A DNA stretch of 50,244 nt from Halieaceae bacterium (GCA_902613175.1 CACMGJ010000014.1:1-50244), one strand, 5' to 3'. Positions 1 through 9,085 are shown, numbered from the stretch's first letter. The notes: generated by a model from the letters alone, not told the origin. Numbers and translations are program-made.

Positions 1-2
1 TG

Positions 3-1229
3 TTCCTTCCGCTCGCACTGGCAAGTGTTGGCCTGCTCTCATCCGTCATTGGCATTTTGATCGTTCGGTCACGCTCGTCTTCTGAGCCTGCGACTGCACT
101 TCGCTATGGCACTTTTGCGGCGCCTATCATCTTCGCAGGTCTCGCGTACATGCTGGTGCAAGAGCTGGGTGTCGACACATCAGTTTGGTTTGCAGTCGTT
201 ACAGGTGCTATCGGTGGTGTCGCGATTGGCTTGATCACGGAGTACTACACGGGTGGTAAGCCAGTCAGAACGATAGCCGCTTCCGGTGAAACCGGTCCTG
301 CTACTGTCATGATTACGGGATTGGCCGTTGGTATGCAGTCGGTTGTCCTTCCAGTCTTAGTTCTCGCAGCCATCATCTTTGCGTCGACGCAGCTTGCAGG
401 CCTGTACGGCGTGGGTATTGCGGCGGTCGGTATGCTCGCGACAGTTGGCATCACGATGGCGATCGATGCCTACGGTCCCGTTGCTGATAACGCAGGTGGC
501 ATTGCCGAGATGGCGGGCATGGGCGAGGAAACCCGCGCCATTACTGATGGACTTGATGAGGTGGGGAATACCACAGCGGCCATCGGTAAAGGTTTTGCGA
601 GCGGTGCCGCTGCTTTGGCTGCCCTTGCCATTATCGCTGCGTTTGTAGAAACGGTATCGGCTAACAACCCGGGCTTCTCACTGGAGCTGTCGAACCCCAC
701 CGTACTGGTCGGTATGTTCATTGGAGGCACCATTCCATTCCTGATCGCTGCGATCACCATGACAGCGGTCGGAGAAGCTGCATTCGACATGATCAATGAG
801 ATCCGTCGGCAGTTTAAGGAGATTCCTGGACTCCTCGAGGGTACTGCAGACCCCGACACAGCGCGTTGCGTTGATATTGCAACGACAGCGGCACTTAAGC
901 GCATGGTTTTGCCTGGTGTCATCGCTGTTGCATCGCCCGTCGCGGTAGGCTTCCTACTTGGTGCGGCATCGCTGGGCGGCATGCTCGCAGGTGCACTTCT
1001 CGGATGCGTTCTCATGGCATTGATGATGGCTAACGCCGGTGGTGCTTGGGATAACGCTAAAAAGTATGTTGAGAAAGGTAATCTGGGTGGCAAGGGCTCC
1101 GACACACACTCTGCGGTTGTGGTAGGCGACACTGTTGGTGACCCCTTCAAGGACACCTCAGGTCCCTCGATGAATATCCTGATCAACGTAATGGCAATCG
1201 TAAGCTTGGTGATCGCACCACTACTTTGA
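3..1229 (+). CDS. hppA: Membrane-bound pyrophosphatase, C-terminal part (K+-dependent type)
   Basis: The frame is open from the window edge, so the N-terminal part lies outside; about 408 residues are present. The protein is an inner-membrane pump that couples pyrophosphate hydrolysis to H+ or Na+ transport. Many hydrophobic helices are visible, together with family signatures: [16 protein letters not shown] near base 465, [12 protein letters not shown] near 1040, and [15 protein letters not shown] near 1130. The segment GNTTAA at about 567-584 carries Ala where K+-independent enzymes have Lys, which points to the K+-dependent group. Whether it pumps Na+ or H+ cannot be judged because the deciding upstream helices are missing. 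It is followed by its own terminator. Confidence 0.95.
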   Translation, partial: FLPLALASVGLLSSVIGILIVRSRSSSEPATALRYGTFAAPIIFAGLAYMLVQELGVDTSVWFAVVTGAIGGVAIGLITEYYTGGKPVRTIAASGETGPATVMITGLAVGMQSVVLPVLVLAAIIFASTQLAGLYGVGIAAVGMLATVGITMAIDAYGPVADNAGGIAEMAGMGEETRAITDGLDEVGNTTAAIGKGFASGAAALAALAIIAAFVETVSANNPGFSLELSNPTVLVGMFIGGTIPFLIAAITMTAVGEAAFDMINEIRRQFKEIPGLLEGTADPDTARCVDIATTAALKRMVLPGVIAVASPVAVGFLLGAASLGGMLAGALLGCVLMALMMANAGGAWDNAKKYVEKGNLGGKGSDTHSAVVVGDTVGDPFKDTSGPSMNILINVMAIVSLVIAPLL

Positions 1230-1258
1230 TCTAGTCTAGATCGACAGAAGTAACCGTG

Positions 1259-1284
1259 AAGAGGAGCCTAGCTCCTTTTTTTTT
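1259..1284 (+). terminator. Rho-independent terminator after the pyrophosphatase gene
   Basis: AGGAGC (1262-1267) pairs with GCTCCT (1271-1276) around a three-base loop. Flanking A and T bases extend the stem, and a run of eight T follows directly. It lies 30 bases after the stop codon. Confidence 0.85.
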
Positions 1285-1523
1285 GTTCAATCTATATGCT
1301 CAATTTTTAAATCAGTCATCAAAGAAGACGCGGGATTAATGTCTCCGTAACAATCAGGTATTACTGTATCATGGGCGTGAAAGCGTGGCGGCCACGCCTC
1401 CAGCAAATTTTTAACCCCAGTGCTTAACGAACGCGATGATCGGTTGGCCAATCGATCGTACGTCAGCGTTTGCCTTTGAAAATAAGGCATCGCTGTAGGA
1501 GCGCTGCCAGACGTAAGCACAGT
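1285..1523. other. Intergenic region between hppA and serA
   Basis: No credible gene is seen. A compact hairpin, GCGTGG/CCACGC with a three-base loop, sits at 1383-1397 without a T-run, so it is not a typical terminator; it could lie in the serA leader. No clear ribosome binding site stands directly before serA; the nearest purine-rich stretch (TAGGAG, 1495-1500) is over 20 bases upstream. Confidence 0.4.
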
Positions 1524-2711
1524 ATGTATAAAGTTCGAACCTACAATGCTATCTCCTCAAAGGGGCTTGATCGGCTAAGCCGCGATTGCTTTGAAGCCAG
1601 TAGCGACATCAATGCACCCAACGCCCTATTGTTGCGAAGCTACAAACTCTCGGATGCCGACATTGGCGACTCTGTATCAGCCATCGCTCGCGCCGGCGCC
1701 GGCGTGAATAACATCCCTATCGAGCAATGCACCGAACGCGGTATCGTTGTGTTTAATACTCCCGGTGCGAACGCTAATGCAGTCAAGGAGCTCGTAGCGG
1801 CAGGGATGCTTCTCGCCTCACGCGATATCGTGGGCGGCATGCGTTTCATCAACGAACTCGATCCATCGTTGTCCGCAGAAGACATGGGCCCCGTGCTGGA
1901 GGCTCACAAAAAGCAATTTGCAGGTTCTGAACTGCAGGGGAAAACGCTGGGCGTCCTTGGTCTTGGGGCAATCGGAAGCTTAATTGCGCGCCTAGGACTC
2001 GACCTGGGGATGGAAGTTGTTGGCTACGATCCTGCAATCTCTGTCGAGGCAGCCTGGCGCTTGCCGAGCTCAGTCAAAAAAATGGATAACATGCAGTCGC
2101 TGTTTGCGCGGTCAAACTATGTATCTCTGCATATTCCGGTGCTGGACAGCACTCGCGGCCTCATTAATGCAGATACCTTGTCTTATTTCAAAAAAGACGC
2201 CTGCCTACTCAACTTTGCCCGCGACCAGATCGTAAATACCGATGCGGTCGTCGCCGCGCTGGATAAGGATCAATTGCGCGCTTACGTCACCGACTTCCCG
2301 CATCCGGCGCTGCGAAATCGGTCAGATACCATCCTCATGCCACATATCGGGGCAAGCACCGCTGAAGCTGAAGAAAACTGTGCCGTGATGGCAGCTGATC
2401 AGATCAAGGCGTTCCTCGATCACGGCAATATCAAAAACTCGGTAAACTTTCCTGCCATCGAGTTAGAGCGCACGACCGATTCACGACTCACTGTGACCAA
2501 CCGCAACGCTCCTGGCACCTTGAGTCATATCCTCAACGTATTGGGTGATGCCAACCTGAACGTCGCTGACCTTCTCAACAAGAGTCGTGGCGACATCGCA
2601 TACAACCTGATTGACCTGAACTCCGCGCCCACCCCCGACGTGCTTGATAAGGTAAGCGCTGTGGATGGTGTTATTAACGTGCGTTATTTAGGAAAGCCCT
2701 GCTCGATCTAA
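1524..2711 (+). CDS. serA: D-3-phosphoglycerate dehydrogenase
   Basis: This is the first enzyme of serine biosynthesis, oxidising 3-phosphoglycerate to 3-phosphohydroxypyruvate with NAD+ in the cytosol. I chose the ATG giving MYKVRTYNAIS, the usual N-terminus of this roughly 395-residue class, over an upstream in-frame start that adds 18 unrelated residues. The NAD-binding motif GLGAIG is at residues 146-151, the substrate-binding Arg in the FARDQ segment is near 233, and the catalytic His of PHIGAST is near 274. A C-terminal ACT domain (about 319-395) suggests feedback control by serine. The gene stands alone between the pyrophosphatase and the DUF305 gene. Confidence 0.95.
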   Translation: MYKVRTYNAISSKGLDRLSRDCFEASSDINAPNALLLRSYKLSDADIGDSVSAIARAGAGVNNIPIEQCTERGIVVFNTPGANANAVKELVAAGMLLASRDIVGGMRFINELDPSLSAEDMGPVLEAHKKQFAGSELQGKTLGVLGLGAIGSLIARLGLDLGMEVVGYDPAISVEAAWRLPSSVKKMDNMQSLFARSNYVSLHIPVLDSTRGLINADTLSYFKKDACLLNFARDQIVNTDAVVAALDKDQLRAYVTDFPHPALRNRSDTILMPHIGASTAEAEENCAVMAADQIKAFLDHGNIKNSVNFPAIELERTTDSRLTVTNRNAPGTLSHILNVLGDANLNVADLLNKSRGDIAYNLIDLNSAPTPDVLDKVSAVDGVINVRYLGKPCSI

Positions 2712-2734
2712 AGTCATTGGCGCTCTGGGGACAA

Positions 2735-2756
2735 GAGCACGGCAATGGTCGTGCTC
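2735..2756 (+). terminator. Possible weak terminator hairpin after serA
   Basis: GAGCACG (2735-2741) can pair with CGTGCTC (2750-2756) around an eight-base loop, 24 bases after the serA stop. The T-rich stretch begins only about 10 bases later, so termination strength is doubtful. Confidence 0.35.
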
Positions 2757-2890
2757 AATAATCCTATTTTTTGTATTACACCTAGGTTCTTGATGTTTCC
2801 TCAACACAGTTTGCGTTACATTCTGAGCGCGCGTTATAGGCTTTGACCTTCGCAATCTAGATAATCACTGTGGTTTGGAGAAAAAACATC

Positions 2891-5329
2891 ATGCCCCACA
2901 CTCAACTCAAATCGTTGACGGTCGCACTGCCGCTGTCCAGTTCGCTTTTCATCGCCTTGGCAAGCGCGGCGCCTATTGTGCAGCCTGGCGCCCCGGGCGA
3001 TAGCGGTCGCATCTTATCTGCCGAAGAAGCGGTCCAAATTACCGACACCAGTTATTCGCCCGCGGATGCGAGCTTCATGCGAATGATGATTCCGCACCAC
3101 CAGCAGGCATTGGAAATGGCTGATCTTGTGGAAGGTCGAACTAACCGGCCTGAACTTGTCGAGATCGCAGGGCGTATCAAAGCGTCTCAGAGCGATGAGA
3201 TTGAGTTTATGGAGGGATGGCTGAACGACCGGGGTGAGTCTGCGATGGCGCATGCGCTTCACATGCTCAGCGCGCATCACAAAATGGAAATGGGTATGGC
3301 CACCGATCAGCAAATGGCTGCATTGGGGGATTCCGAATCAGTAGGCTTCGACCGCCAGTTTCTGCAGCTGATGATTCGTCACCATGAGGGCGCGGTGGAC
3401 ATGGTCAAGGACCTACTCGACAAGCCCGGTTCTGCCTACGACCCACTACTTTATGAGTTTGTCGGTGATTTAAAAAATGACCAGATGGTCGAGATAGAAC
3501 GCATGAACGCCCTGCTGGTCACACTGTCAGATGACCCTCGCGCCAACCTCAGGCCTGGCCTTACAGATGCCGGTATCGCGATCAAAAATATGACCTTAGT
3601 GGCGTCGCTGTCCAAGCCCGCAGGCTTTGTCGATCCCAATAATCCGGGAGAAATGGCCAAGGGTCCTGCAAACAAAGAAGGTGAAGAATCTGAGGATGCG
3701 AAAGATAAAAAAGCATCTCCCATTGAGGGCGGGTCTCGCAAGCGCTCTCCACTGCTGAGCTTTTCGAATACGGATATGGCGTTCTCCGGTAATACGCTCG
3801 TTGCCGGGAGTTACCACGGCTTCAACGTCTACGACTTGCAAGAAGACGGCATTCCCGAACTATTGAGCTCTGTCGTCTGTCCAGGTGGACAGGGTGACGT
3901 CAGCATTGTTGGCGATCTATTGATCATGTCAGCACAGGAAACCCGCGGGCGCCTTGACTGCGGTCTACAGGGCATCTCAGAGGATGTCAGCGATGAGCGA
4001 TTCCGTGGGTTGCGCATCTTTGACATCAGCGACCTCGAGGCGCCGGTCCAAGTGGGCGCTGTACAGACCTGTCGCGGTTCTCACACCCATTCCGTGGTTT
4101 CAGGTCCAGGCGACTATGGCAAGATTGTCGTCTACAACTCGGGCACCTCCAGCATCCGAGAGCGCGAGGAGATGGAGACTTGCTTCGATGCCTCACCCGG
4201 CGATCCGAGGACTGCTCTTTTCAGAATCGACGTCATTGAAATTCCGGTTGATGATCCTGGCTCTTCAAGGATCGTACACAGCCCTACCGTGTTTGCTGAT
4301 GAGGAGACAGGCGCAATTGCTGGATTGTGGCGTGGTGGCGATCATGGTGATGACACACAGGAAACCCGTCGAACGGATCAGTGTCATGACATCACGGTAT
4401 TCCCCTCGAAGAACATTGCGGCGGGTGCCTGCTCTGGTAATGGCATTCTGTTTGATATCACTGATCCAAGGAATCCGAAACGAATCGACGTCGTAACCGA
4501 TGCCGGGTTCGCCTATTGGCACTCAGCGACATTCAACAACGATGGCACCAAGATTCTGTTCACTGATGAATGGGGTGGCGGCAGTCGTGCTCGCTGCCGC
4601 GCGTTCGACCCTCTCGATTGGGGGGCCGATGCAATCTACGACATTGTTGACGGAAAACTTGAATACCGGAGTCATTTTAAAATGCCAGCACCTCAGCGTG
4701 AGTTTGAGAATTGCGTCGCACACAACGGCTCAATCGTACCTGTCCCTGGCCGGGATATTTTTGTACAAGCCTGGTACCAAGGTGGTATCTCCATCATCGA
4801 CTTCACCGACTCGAGTAATCCCGTAGAGATCGCCTATTTCGATCGAGGGCCCATTGATGCTGAAGAGCTGGTAACAGGTGGCTTCTGGTCGACCTACTGG
4901 TACGGCAATCACATTTACGGCACCGAGATCATTCGTGGACTCGACGTGCTGACGCTCGAGGCAAGCGAGCACATTACAGCCAATGAAATCACAGCTGCTG
5001 GGCTCGCTGATTACGACGGCGTGCTCAATCCGCAACAACAGCTGCCGGTCACATGGCCGGACCATCCAGTGGTTGCCCTAGCGCTGCTCGACCAGCTGGC
5101 TCGGAAAGGTGCTGCAGATACTCTGACGATTAAAGCCGCAAGTGATGTGATCGAGGCGGTTCGAGAAAGCTTTGATGCAGGCGAATCGAATAGACGCTCT
5201 GCTCGCAAGATTGAAGGACTGGCCGCCAAAATAGGGACGTCGGATGATGGTAAGGCCGCTGCAGAGGTGATGCGGGCCGTGGCAGCTCAGTTGCGAGAGG
5301 CTCAGATCACAAGTAACGGCGCTAACTAG
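2891..5329 (+). CDS. Secreted DUF305 plus LVIVD-repeat protein
   Basis: The 812-residue product is predicted to be exported. A signal peptide with an ALASAAP cleavage region ends near residue 27. Residues about 50-212 form a tandem DUF305 module rich in His and Met (MMIPHHQQ near 65-72, MIRHHEGAVDM near 161-171), a family often tied to copper. Residues about 280-700 look like LVIVD-type repeats (GFNVYDL, LRIFDISD, ISIIDFTD), probably a beta-propeller, with several Cys. The last 90 residues are helical. I chose the ATG at 2891 because GGAG lies 10 bases upstream; an in-frame GTG at 2870 lacks this. dsbB follows one base after the stop, so periplasmic disulfide formation may serve this Cys-containing protein. 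No enzymatic role can be assigned. Confidence 0.85.
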   Translation: MPHTQLKSLTVALPLSSSLFIALASAAPIVQPGAPGDSGRILSAEEAVQITDTSYSPADASFMRMMIPHHQQALEMADLVEGRTNRPELVEIAGRIKASQSDEIEFMEGWLNDRGESAMAHALHMLSAHHKMEMGMATDQQMAALGDSESVGFDRQFLQLMIRHHEGAVDMVKDLLDKPGSAYDPLLYEFVGDLKNDQMVEIERMNALLVTLSDDPRANLRPGLTDAGIAIKNMTLVASLSKPAGFVDPNNPGEMAKGPANKEGEESEDAKDKKASPIEGGSRKRSPLLSFSNTDMAFSGNTLVAGSYHGFNVYDLQEDGIPELLSSVVCPGGQGDVSIVGDLLIMSAQETRGRLDCGLQGISEDVSDERFRGLRIFDISDLEAPVQVGAVQTCRGSHTHSVVSGPGDYGKIVVYNSGTSSIREREEMETCFDASPGDPRTALFRIDVIEIPVDDPGSSRIVHSPTVFADEETGAIAGLWRGGDHGDDTQETRRTDQCHDITVFPSKNIAAGACSGNGILFDITDPRNPKRIDVVTDAGFAYWHSATFNNDGTKILFTDEWGGGSRARCRAFDPLDWGADAIYDIVDGKLEYRSHFKMPAPQREFENCVAHNGSIVPVPGRDIFVQAWYQGGISIIDFTDSSNPVEIAYFDRGPIDAEELVTGGFWSTYWYGNHIYGTEIIRGLDVLTLEASEHITANEITAAGLADYDGVLNPQQQLPVTWPDHPVVALALLDQLARKGAADTLTIKAASDVIEAVRESFDAGESNRRSARKIEGLAAKIGTSDDGKAAAEVMRAVAAQLREAQITSNGAN

Positions 5330-5330
5330 T

Positions 5331-5822
5331 ATGATTTGGCAATCGCTTTCCCTTCGTTCGTTCTGGTGGGCGATGCTGACGCTCGGGGGCGGCATGTTTG
5401 CCGCCGCCTTGTATTGGCAGTATGCGCTGGGCGAGGATCCTTGTCAGGTATGTATCCAAGCCCGCCTATGGGTTGTCGCAATTGCGCTTATTGGAGCACT
5501 GATGCTGATCCTTCCTGATACTACTGGTACTCGTTTGGGAGGTCTGATCCTATTATTCATATCGAGTATGGGCCTGGGCGAACGATCATATTATTTGTAC
5601 GAGATCGAAAACTTTATGGGCGACGGCAGCTGCCAATTCACGCTCGGCATGCCTGACTGGTTTGCCGTTGATCGCTGGTTTCCAGCGCTCTTTGAAGTAA
5701 GAAATATCTGCTCCTACACGCCTGAAATAGCCCTAGGAATCACAATGGCAGAGTTTCTAGTGGGTATCTCTGCTTGCCTTTGCGTCCTGTGCATATTCGC
5801 CTCTAAAACCCTGCTTGATTAA
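5331..5822 (+). CDS. dsbB: Disulfide bond formation protein DsbB family
   Basis: This is an inner-membrane quinone-linked oxidase that reoxidises DsbA-like thiol oxidases. The 163-residue protein has four hydrophobic helices. The first redox pair is C38-x-x-C41, directly after the first helix, and the second pair is C101 and C127 in the second periplasmic loop, as in DsbB. It begins one base after the stop of the DUF305 gene (TAGTATG), so the two are probably translationally coupled and co-transcribed. No dsbA homologue is visible nearby. Confidence 0.92.
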   Translation: MIWQSLSLRSFWWAMLTLGGGMFAAALYWQYALGEDPCQVCIQARLWVVAIALIGALMLILPDTTGTRLGGLILLFISSMGLGERSYYLYEIENFMGDGSCQFTLGMPDWFAVDRWFPALFEVRNICSYTPEIALGITMAEFLVGISACLCVLCIFASKTLLD

Positions 5823-5851
5823 CCTATTAGCTAGCTTGTAAGCCGAAACCT

Positions 5852-5872
5852 CCGCATTATTTATTGATGCGG
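5852..5872. other. Hairpin downstream of dsbB
   Basis: CCGCAT (5852-5857) pairs with ATGCGG (5867-5872) around a nine-base loop. No T-run follows, so it may be an mRNA-stabilising or attenuating hairpin between dsbB and the small gene at 5903 rather than a classical terminator. Confidence 0.3.
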
Positions 5873-5902
5873 CCGCACGTTACAAAATATGGGGGTTGGA
5901 AC

Positions 5903-6031
5903 ATGAATCAGTATGTCTTTGGAGCGATTTGCTTAGCAGTGCTAATTGCCTTCGGATCTTATTATCTAACAAGTGATTTAGGAGGCAACAGTCACTTTGA
6001 TAAGGCTGGAGAAAATTGGAAGCGGAAGTGA
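5903..6031 (+). CDS. Small single-helix membrane peptide (42 residues)
   Basis: A short reading frame starts with ATG seven bases after a G-rich ribosome binding site (GGGGG, 5891-5895). The peptide has one hydrophobic segment (about residues 5-23, FGAICLAVLIAFGSYYL) and then a hydrophilic tail with Gly, Asp and Lys, ending KRK. It could be a small membrane accessory protein. I do not recognise a family. It sits alone between dsbB and fliS. The case for a real gene rests on the binding site, the membrane-segment pattern and the lack of any other explanation for the gap. Confidence 0.5.
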   Translation: MNQYVFGAICLAVLIAFGSYYLTSDLGGNSHFDKAGENWKRK

Positions 6032-6225
6032 GTAGTTACCACTTCAAGTGACACGCTACTTAATCACTTGTGGCCCTTCCGAAACCATCATAATAGTTTA
6101 GTCAGCGCAGGGCGGCCGAACCTGAAAGACTTCAGGCAAACATCAAATTATGCGATTGAATTTGGATGTCTAGGGTATACCTGAGGTTGATGCTGGTGTT
6201 AAGACAAAAACCAAGGTGACTTTCC

Positions 6226-6252
6226 TAAAGCTCAAGCAATAACTTCCGATAC
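6226..6252 (+). promoter_or_regulatory. Sigma-28 (FliA) type promoter upstream of fliS
   Basis: TAAAGCTC (6226-6233), an 11-base spacer, and TCCGATAC (6245-6252) closely match the FliA consensus TAAAGTTT-N11-GCCGATAA. It lies 26 bases before the fliS start and has the same layout as the promoter before fliC at 40815. The rest of 6032-6278 shows only a loose inverted repeat (CAAGTG 6045-6050 with CACTTG 6065-6070). Confidence 0.85.
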
Positions 6253-6278
6253 TCTTTTACATCATTAAGGAGATCTGT

Positions 6279-6665
6279 ATGAATAGCATTTCACGCGCGG
6301 CTGCGTACGACGATATGGCGACTAAGTCAATGGTTATGGGGGCAACAAGTCACGGATTGGTAAGGCTTTTATTCGAGGAGTTAAGCGGCTCTTTGAAATC
6401 GGCCGAGTTCTATATTGAGCATGGAGACGAGGCAAACATGCGGAAAAGTCTAAGCAAAGCGAGCCGAATACTTGCGGGACTTCAGGGTAGCCTTGATTTC
6501 GAGAAAGGTGGGGAGATAGCGACGAATTTGGCGGAACTTTATCGCTTCTGCATCAAAGAGCTCTATAGAGCCAACACTGCTGCGGATAAAGAGGCCATCT
6601 CATCTGTTAGAGCTCTCATAGATCCGATCCAGCAAGCCTGGAGCGACATGCCACAGAATGATTAG
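6279..6665 (+). CDS. fliS: Flagellin export chaperone FliS
   Basis: The 128-residue cytosolic helical protein is the size of FliS, which caps flagellin in the cytosol and hands it to the flagellar export gate. Typical elements are the N-terminal YDDMATKS segment, the HGLVRLLFEE segment (family form HELIxMLFDG), and the middle KGGEIATNLAELYRF block. An AAGGAG binding site precedes the ATG. Unusually it is not next to fliD but over 34 kb from fliC, flaG and fliD, with its own sigma-28 promoter, so it should be co-regulated with fliC in trans. Its stop is four bases from the stop of the convergent Sel1 gene. Confidence 0.92.
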   Translation: MNSISRAAAYDDMATKSMVMGATSHGLVRLLFEELSGSLKSAEFYIEHGDEANMRKSLSKASRILAGLQGSLDFEKGGEIATNLAELYRFCIKELYRANTAADKEAISSVRALIDPIQQAWSDMPQND

Positions 6666-6669
6666 CGAC

Positions 6670-7413
6670 TCACTCTAAGGCGGCGATAGCGGGTGCACAC
6701 AACTCCAAACCTGAAGTAATGCATGCCTTTATGAGGCGATCAGCTCGGATCGTCTGTCCCGAACTCATCCGATTGCTAGCCGCGTCGACGAGTTCAGCCG
6801 ACTGAGTCTGATCGTTGTCATGGGCAAGACTTGCCCAAACATATGCCTGAATCGGCTGTTCAGGGATCCCCGAACCGTCAAGATACATGAACGCGATCAT
6901 ATACTGTGCGTCAGCGTATCCATCCAATGCAGCATCCATGAACTCTCGAAATGCACGAGGTCGGTTTTGGATGTTCCCTTCTCCCTGAAAATACGTATAC
7001 CCAATCATATAGCGACTTGCAGGGACATCGCCGGCAGCTTCCTCAAAGTACCTCAAAGCGCGAACCCAGCTCTGCGAAGTACCCCTCCCTTCGGCAAAAA
7101 TCATGCCTAGATTATGTTTCGCTTGCATCGAGCCAGAAGCTGCTGCTTTATTGTACCAACCAACCGCAACATCAAACTGCTTAGATACACCTAATCCCTC
7201 TTCATACATATACCCGACATTCGCTTGAGCCTCAGGATCGCCTGCTTCAGCGAGAGGCAACCATGAACGAAGTGCGGTGGCGTAATGCTCACGCTTTAAT
7301 GCTGCTAGACCTGCATTCAACCTGTCTTCTCTATCTGAGGCTAACAGTGGTTGTGAGCAAATTAGCGTCGCGATTAAAAAAGCGTTCCGCCATCGTGCTT
7401 TAATTGCGCTCAT
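6670..7413 (-). CDS. Exported Sel1-repeat protein
   Basis: The 247-residue protein has an N-terminal signal peptide (hydrophobic AFLIATLICSQPLLA, cleavage near LLAS). About four Sel1-like repeats follow, of the type AQxxxGxMYxxGxGVxxxxxxAxxWYxKAA (residues about 60-190). Sel1 repeats form helical solenoids for protein contacts, so this is likely a periplasmic scaffold or envelope adaptor. Two Cys near the C-terminus may form a disulfide. It overlaps the end of the CLC gene by 14 bases, so it is the last gene of the motA-led operon. No specific function can be named. Confidence 0.85.
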   Translation of the reverse strand: MSAIKARWRNAFLIATLICSQPLLASDREDRLNAGLAALKREHYATALRSWLPLAEAGDPEAQANVGYMYEEGLGVSKQFDVAVGWYNKAAASGSMQAKHNLGMIFAEGRGTSQSWVRALRYFEEAAGDVPASRYMIGYTYFQGEGNIQNRPRAFREFMDAALDGYADAQYMIAFMYLDGSGIPEQPIQAYVWASLAHDNDQTQSAELVDAASNRMSSGQTIRADRLIKACITSGLELCAPAIAALE

Positions 7414-9085
7414 AACCCTTAATCGCTTCTTGCTGCTCTAATGCGGCACCCAAAATGGCTCCTTCTGTGATACAGCCAACGTATGTATTTTTTTCGTCTA
7501 CCATTGGAATCGCCTCACCAACGAAGGATTGTGCCGTCTCCATTGCGGACAACAGATCCTGTTGAAGCGTAAGAAAGTGAAACTCCTTGGACATAAAAGT
7601 GTAGGCGGATCTATCTTGGTTGCCCATTGCATCAATAATGGTGACTACGCCGACTAGAAGGTCATCGTCGTCAACAATATAACCCTCAGTCTTATTTGCA
7701 GCGGTTAGCTGCAGTAGCACGTCGGAACCAAGACTGTTCGTATTGAATGCGCACCCAGGATCAATATTTAGTTTAGAAACTCGGTAATCTGATAACGCCA
7801 AGGTCTCTCTTCCCATTCGCAAATCATAACCACGACCCTTTAGCTGACGATCAAAGAATGAATAACCAAATATGCGAGTAGAGATGAAGGACGACATTGC
7901 CACAGCTATGAGCGACGTTAGAGCGAATTCATAGCTTCTAGTAAACTCCAAAACTATGATCACGATTGCTACAGGAGCCCCAACCACAGAGCCCGTAACC
8001 GCTGCAACGCCACAAACTGCCATCAAGGTCAGGGCGAAATCTGGATAGCCCAGTGTTGCGGCTAAGATCCCAAATAATGACCCAACACCCGCTCCCATGA
8101 AGACCGCGGGAGAGAAAACGCCACCAAAGAGCCCAAACCCTAAACAGAGTAACGTAGCTATAAACTTGGCAACTAATATAAGCGCCACGTCCGATGCCAT
8201 TCGCTCTCCCGAAAGAAATTCATTGACCGTGTTTGTCCCTAGACCAAGAGCTTCAGGCACAACGGAACCAATCAGAGCCATGCCTGTCGCCGCAATTAGA
8301 ATCAATAGAAGTCCACGATTTTGTTGTTCGGCCCAGGTTATTATCTTGAGTAATGAAGACATAAAAAGCACGGCTACTAGCGCGGATGATGCGCCTAGCA
8401 GCAATACAAGAGGAAGTAAGTTCCAATCCAACCCACTGACATCAACAATGTAGGGACTGCTTCTATTGAAGAAGAGACGAGTACTAGCTGAAGCTATTAT
8501 CGAGGAAACTACTATTGGGGCCAAAGCCCTTACTGAAAAATGACGCAGTATTGACTCGCAAGCAAAAACAACCCCAGCAATAGGCGCCCCAAATCCGGCC
8601 GATATTGCCGCGGCTGCCCCGCAAGCAATATATACTTCAGGGTTCAATTTTGTAGGCAGCACTGACCTTACAAGTGCACCGACCGAGGAGCCAAAGTGAA
8701 GCACCGGACCATATTGGCCTACAGATGCGCCGCCACTTGCTGATATAAATGCAGCTGTGGTGGATAAAAATCCCGCTCGAACTGGGAAAGACGCTGAAAC
8801 GCGATGCGTGCTAAGGATTGTGTCAGCAGGTCCATGCCAACGATCCATGTCAAAGGCGCGTTTCAATCCGAAAATCAAAAGGGCTGCCGCAATCAGCGCC
8901 AACCAACGCGTGACGTCAAACCCTATAAAACTGGCTCTCATCGGATCCGACGTTATTAAAGCATCGATCTCTAAGACGCCCAGTACGAAAAGGTTCGCTG
9001 CGACACCACCAGAGATACCTATGATCGCTCCCACCAGAAGCATGCGTAGTAACTCAAACGTGATACCCTGTATCGCAGACCTCAT
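7400..9085 (-). CDS. CLC-family chloride channel/transporter homologue with CBS domains
   Basis: The 561-residue integral membrane protein has the CLC fold (about residues 10-420) and two CBS-like domains at the end (about 435-550). I chose the ATG at 9085 because it overlaps the upstream stop as ATGA; a GTG at 9094 is also possible. The third selectivity segment is normal (GVFSP within GLFGGVFSPAVFMG). The usual GSGIP segment is replaced by RWHGPADTI, and the usual GREGP reads GQYGP (123-127), so the gating glutamate is Tyr125. Such Tyr variants may act as channels rather than Cl-/H+ exchangers. Its place in the motA operon is unexplained. Confidence 0.9.
   Translation of the reverse strand: MRSAIQGITFELLRMLLVGAIIGISGGVAANLFVLGVLEIDALITSDPMRASFIGFDVTRWLALIAAALLIFGLKRAFDMDRWHGPADTILSTHRVSASFPVRAGFLSTTAAFISASGGASVGQYGPVLHFGSSVGALVRSVLPTKLNPEVYIACGAAAAISAGFGAPIAGVVFACESILRHFSVRALAPIVVSSIIASASTRLFFNRSSPYIVDVSGLDWNLLPLVLLLGASSALVAVLFMSSLLKIITWAEQQNRGLLLILIAATGMALIGSVVPEALGLGTNTVNEFLSGERMASDVALILVAKFIATLLCLGFGLFGGVFSPAVFMGAGVGSLFGILAATLGYPDFALTLMAVCGVAAVTGSVVGAPVAIVIIVLEFTRSYEFALTSLIAVAMSSFISTRIFGYSFFDRQLKGRGYDLRMGRETLALSDYRVSKLNIDPGCAFNTNSLGSDVLLQLTAANKTEGYIVDDDDLLVGVVTIIDAMGNQDRSAYTFMSKEFHFLTLQQDLLSAMETAQSFVGEAIPMVDEKNTYVGCITEGAILGAALEQQEAIKGYERN

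Noticed and set aside
1287-1520. Minus-strand open frame of 77 codons between hppA and serA
   Set aside because: It lies across the hppA terminator tail and the serA leader, has no binding site and shows no protein-like pattern.
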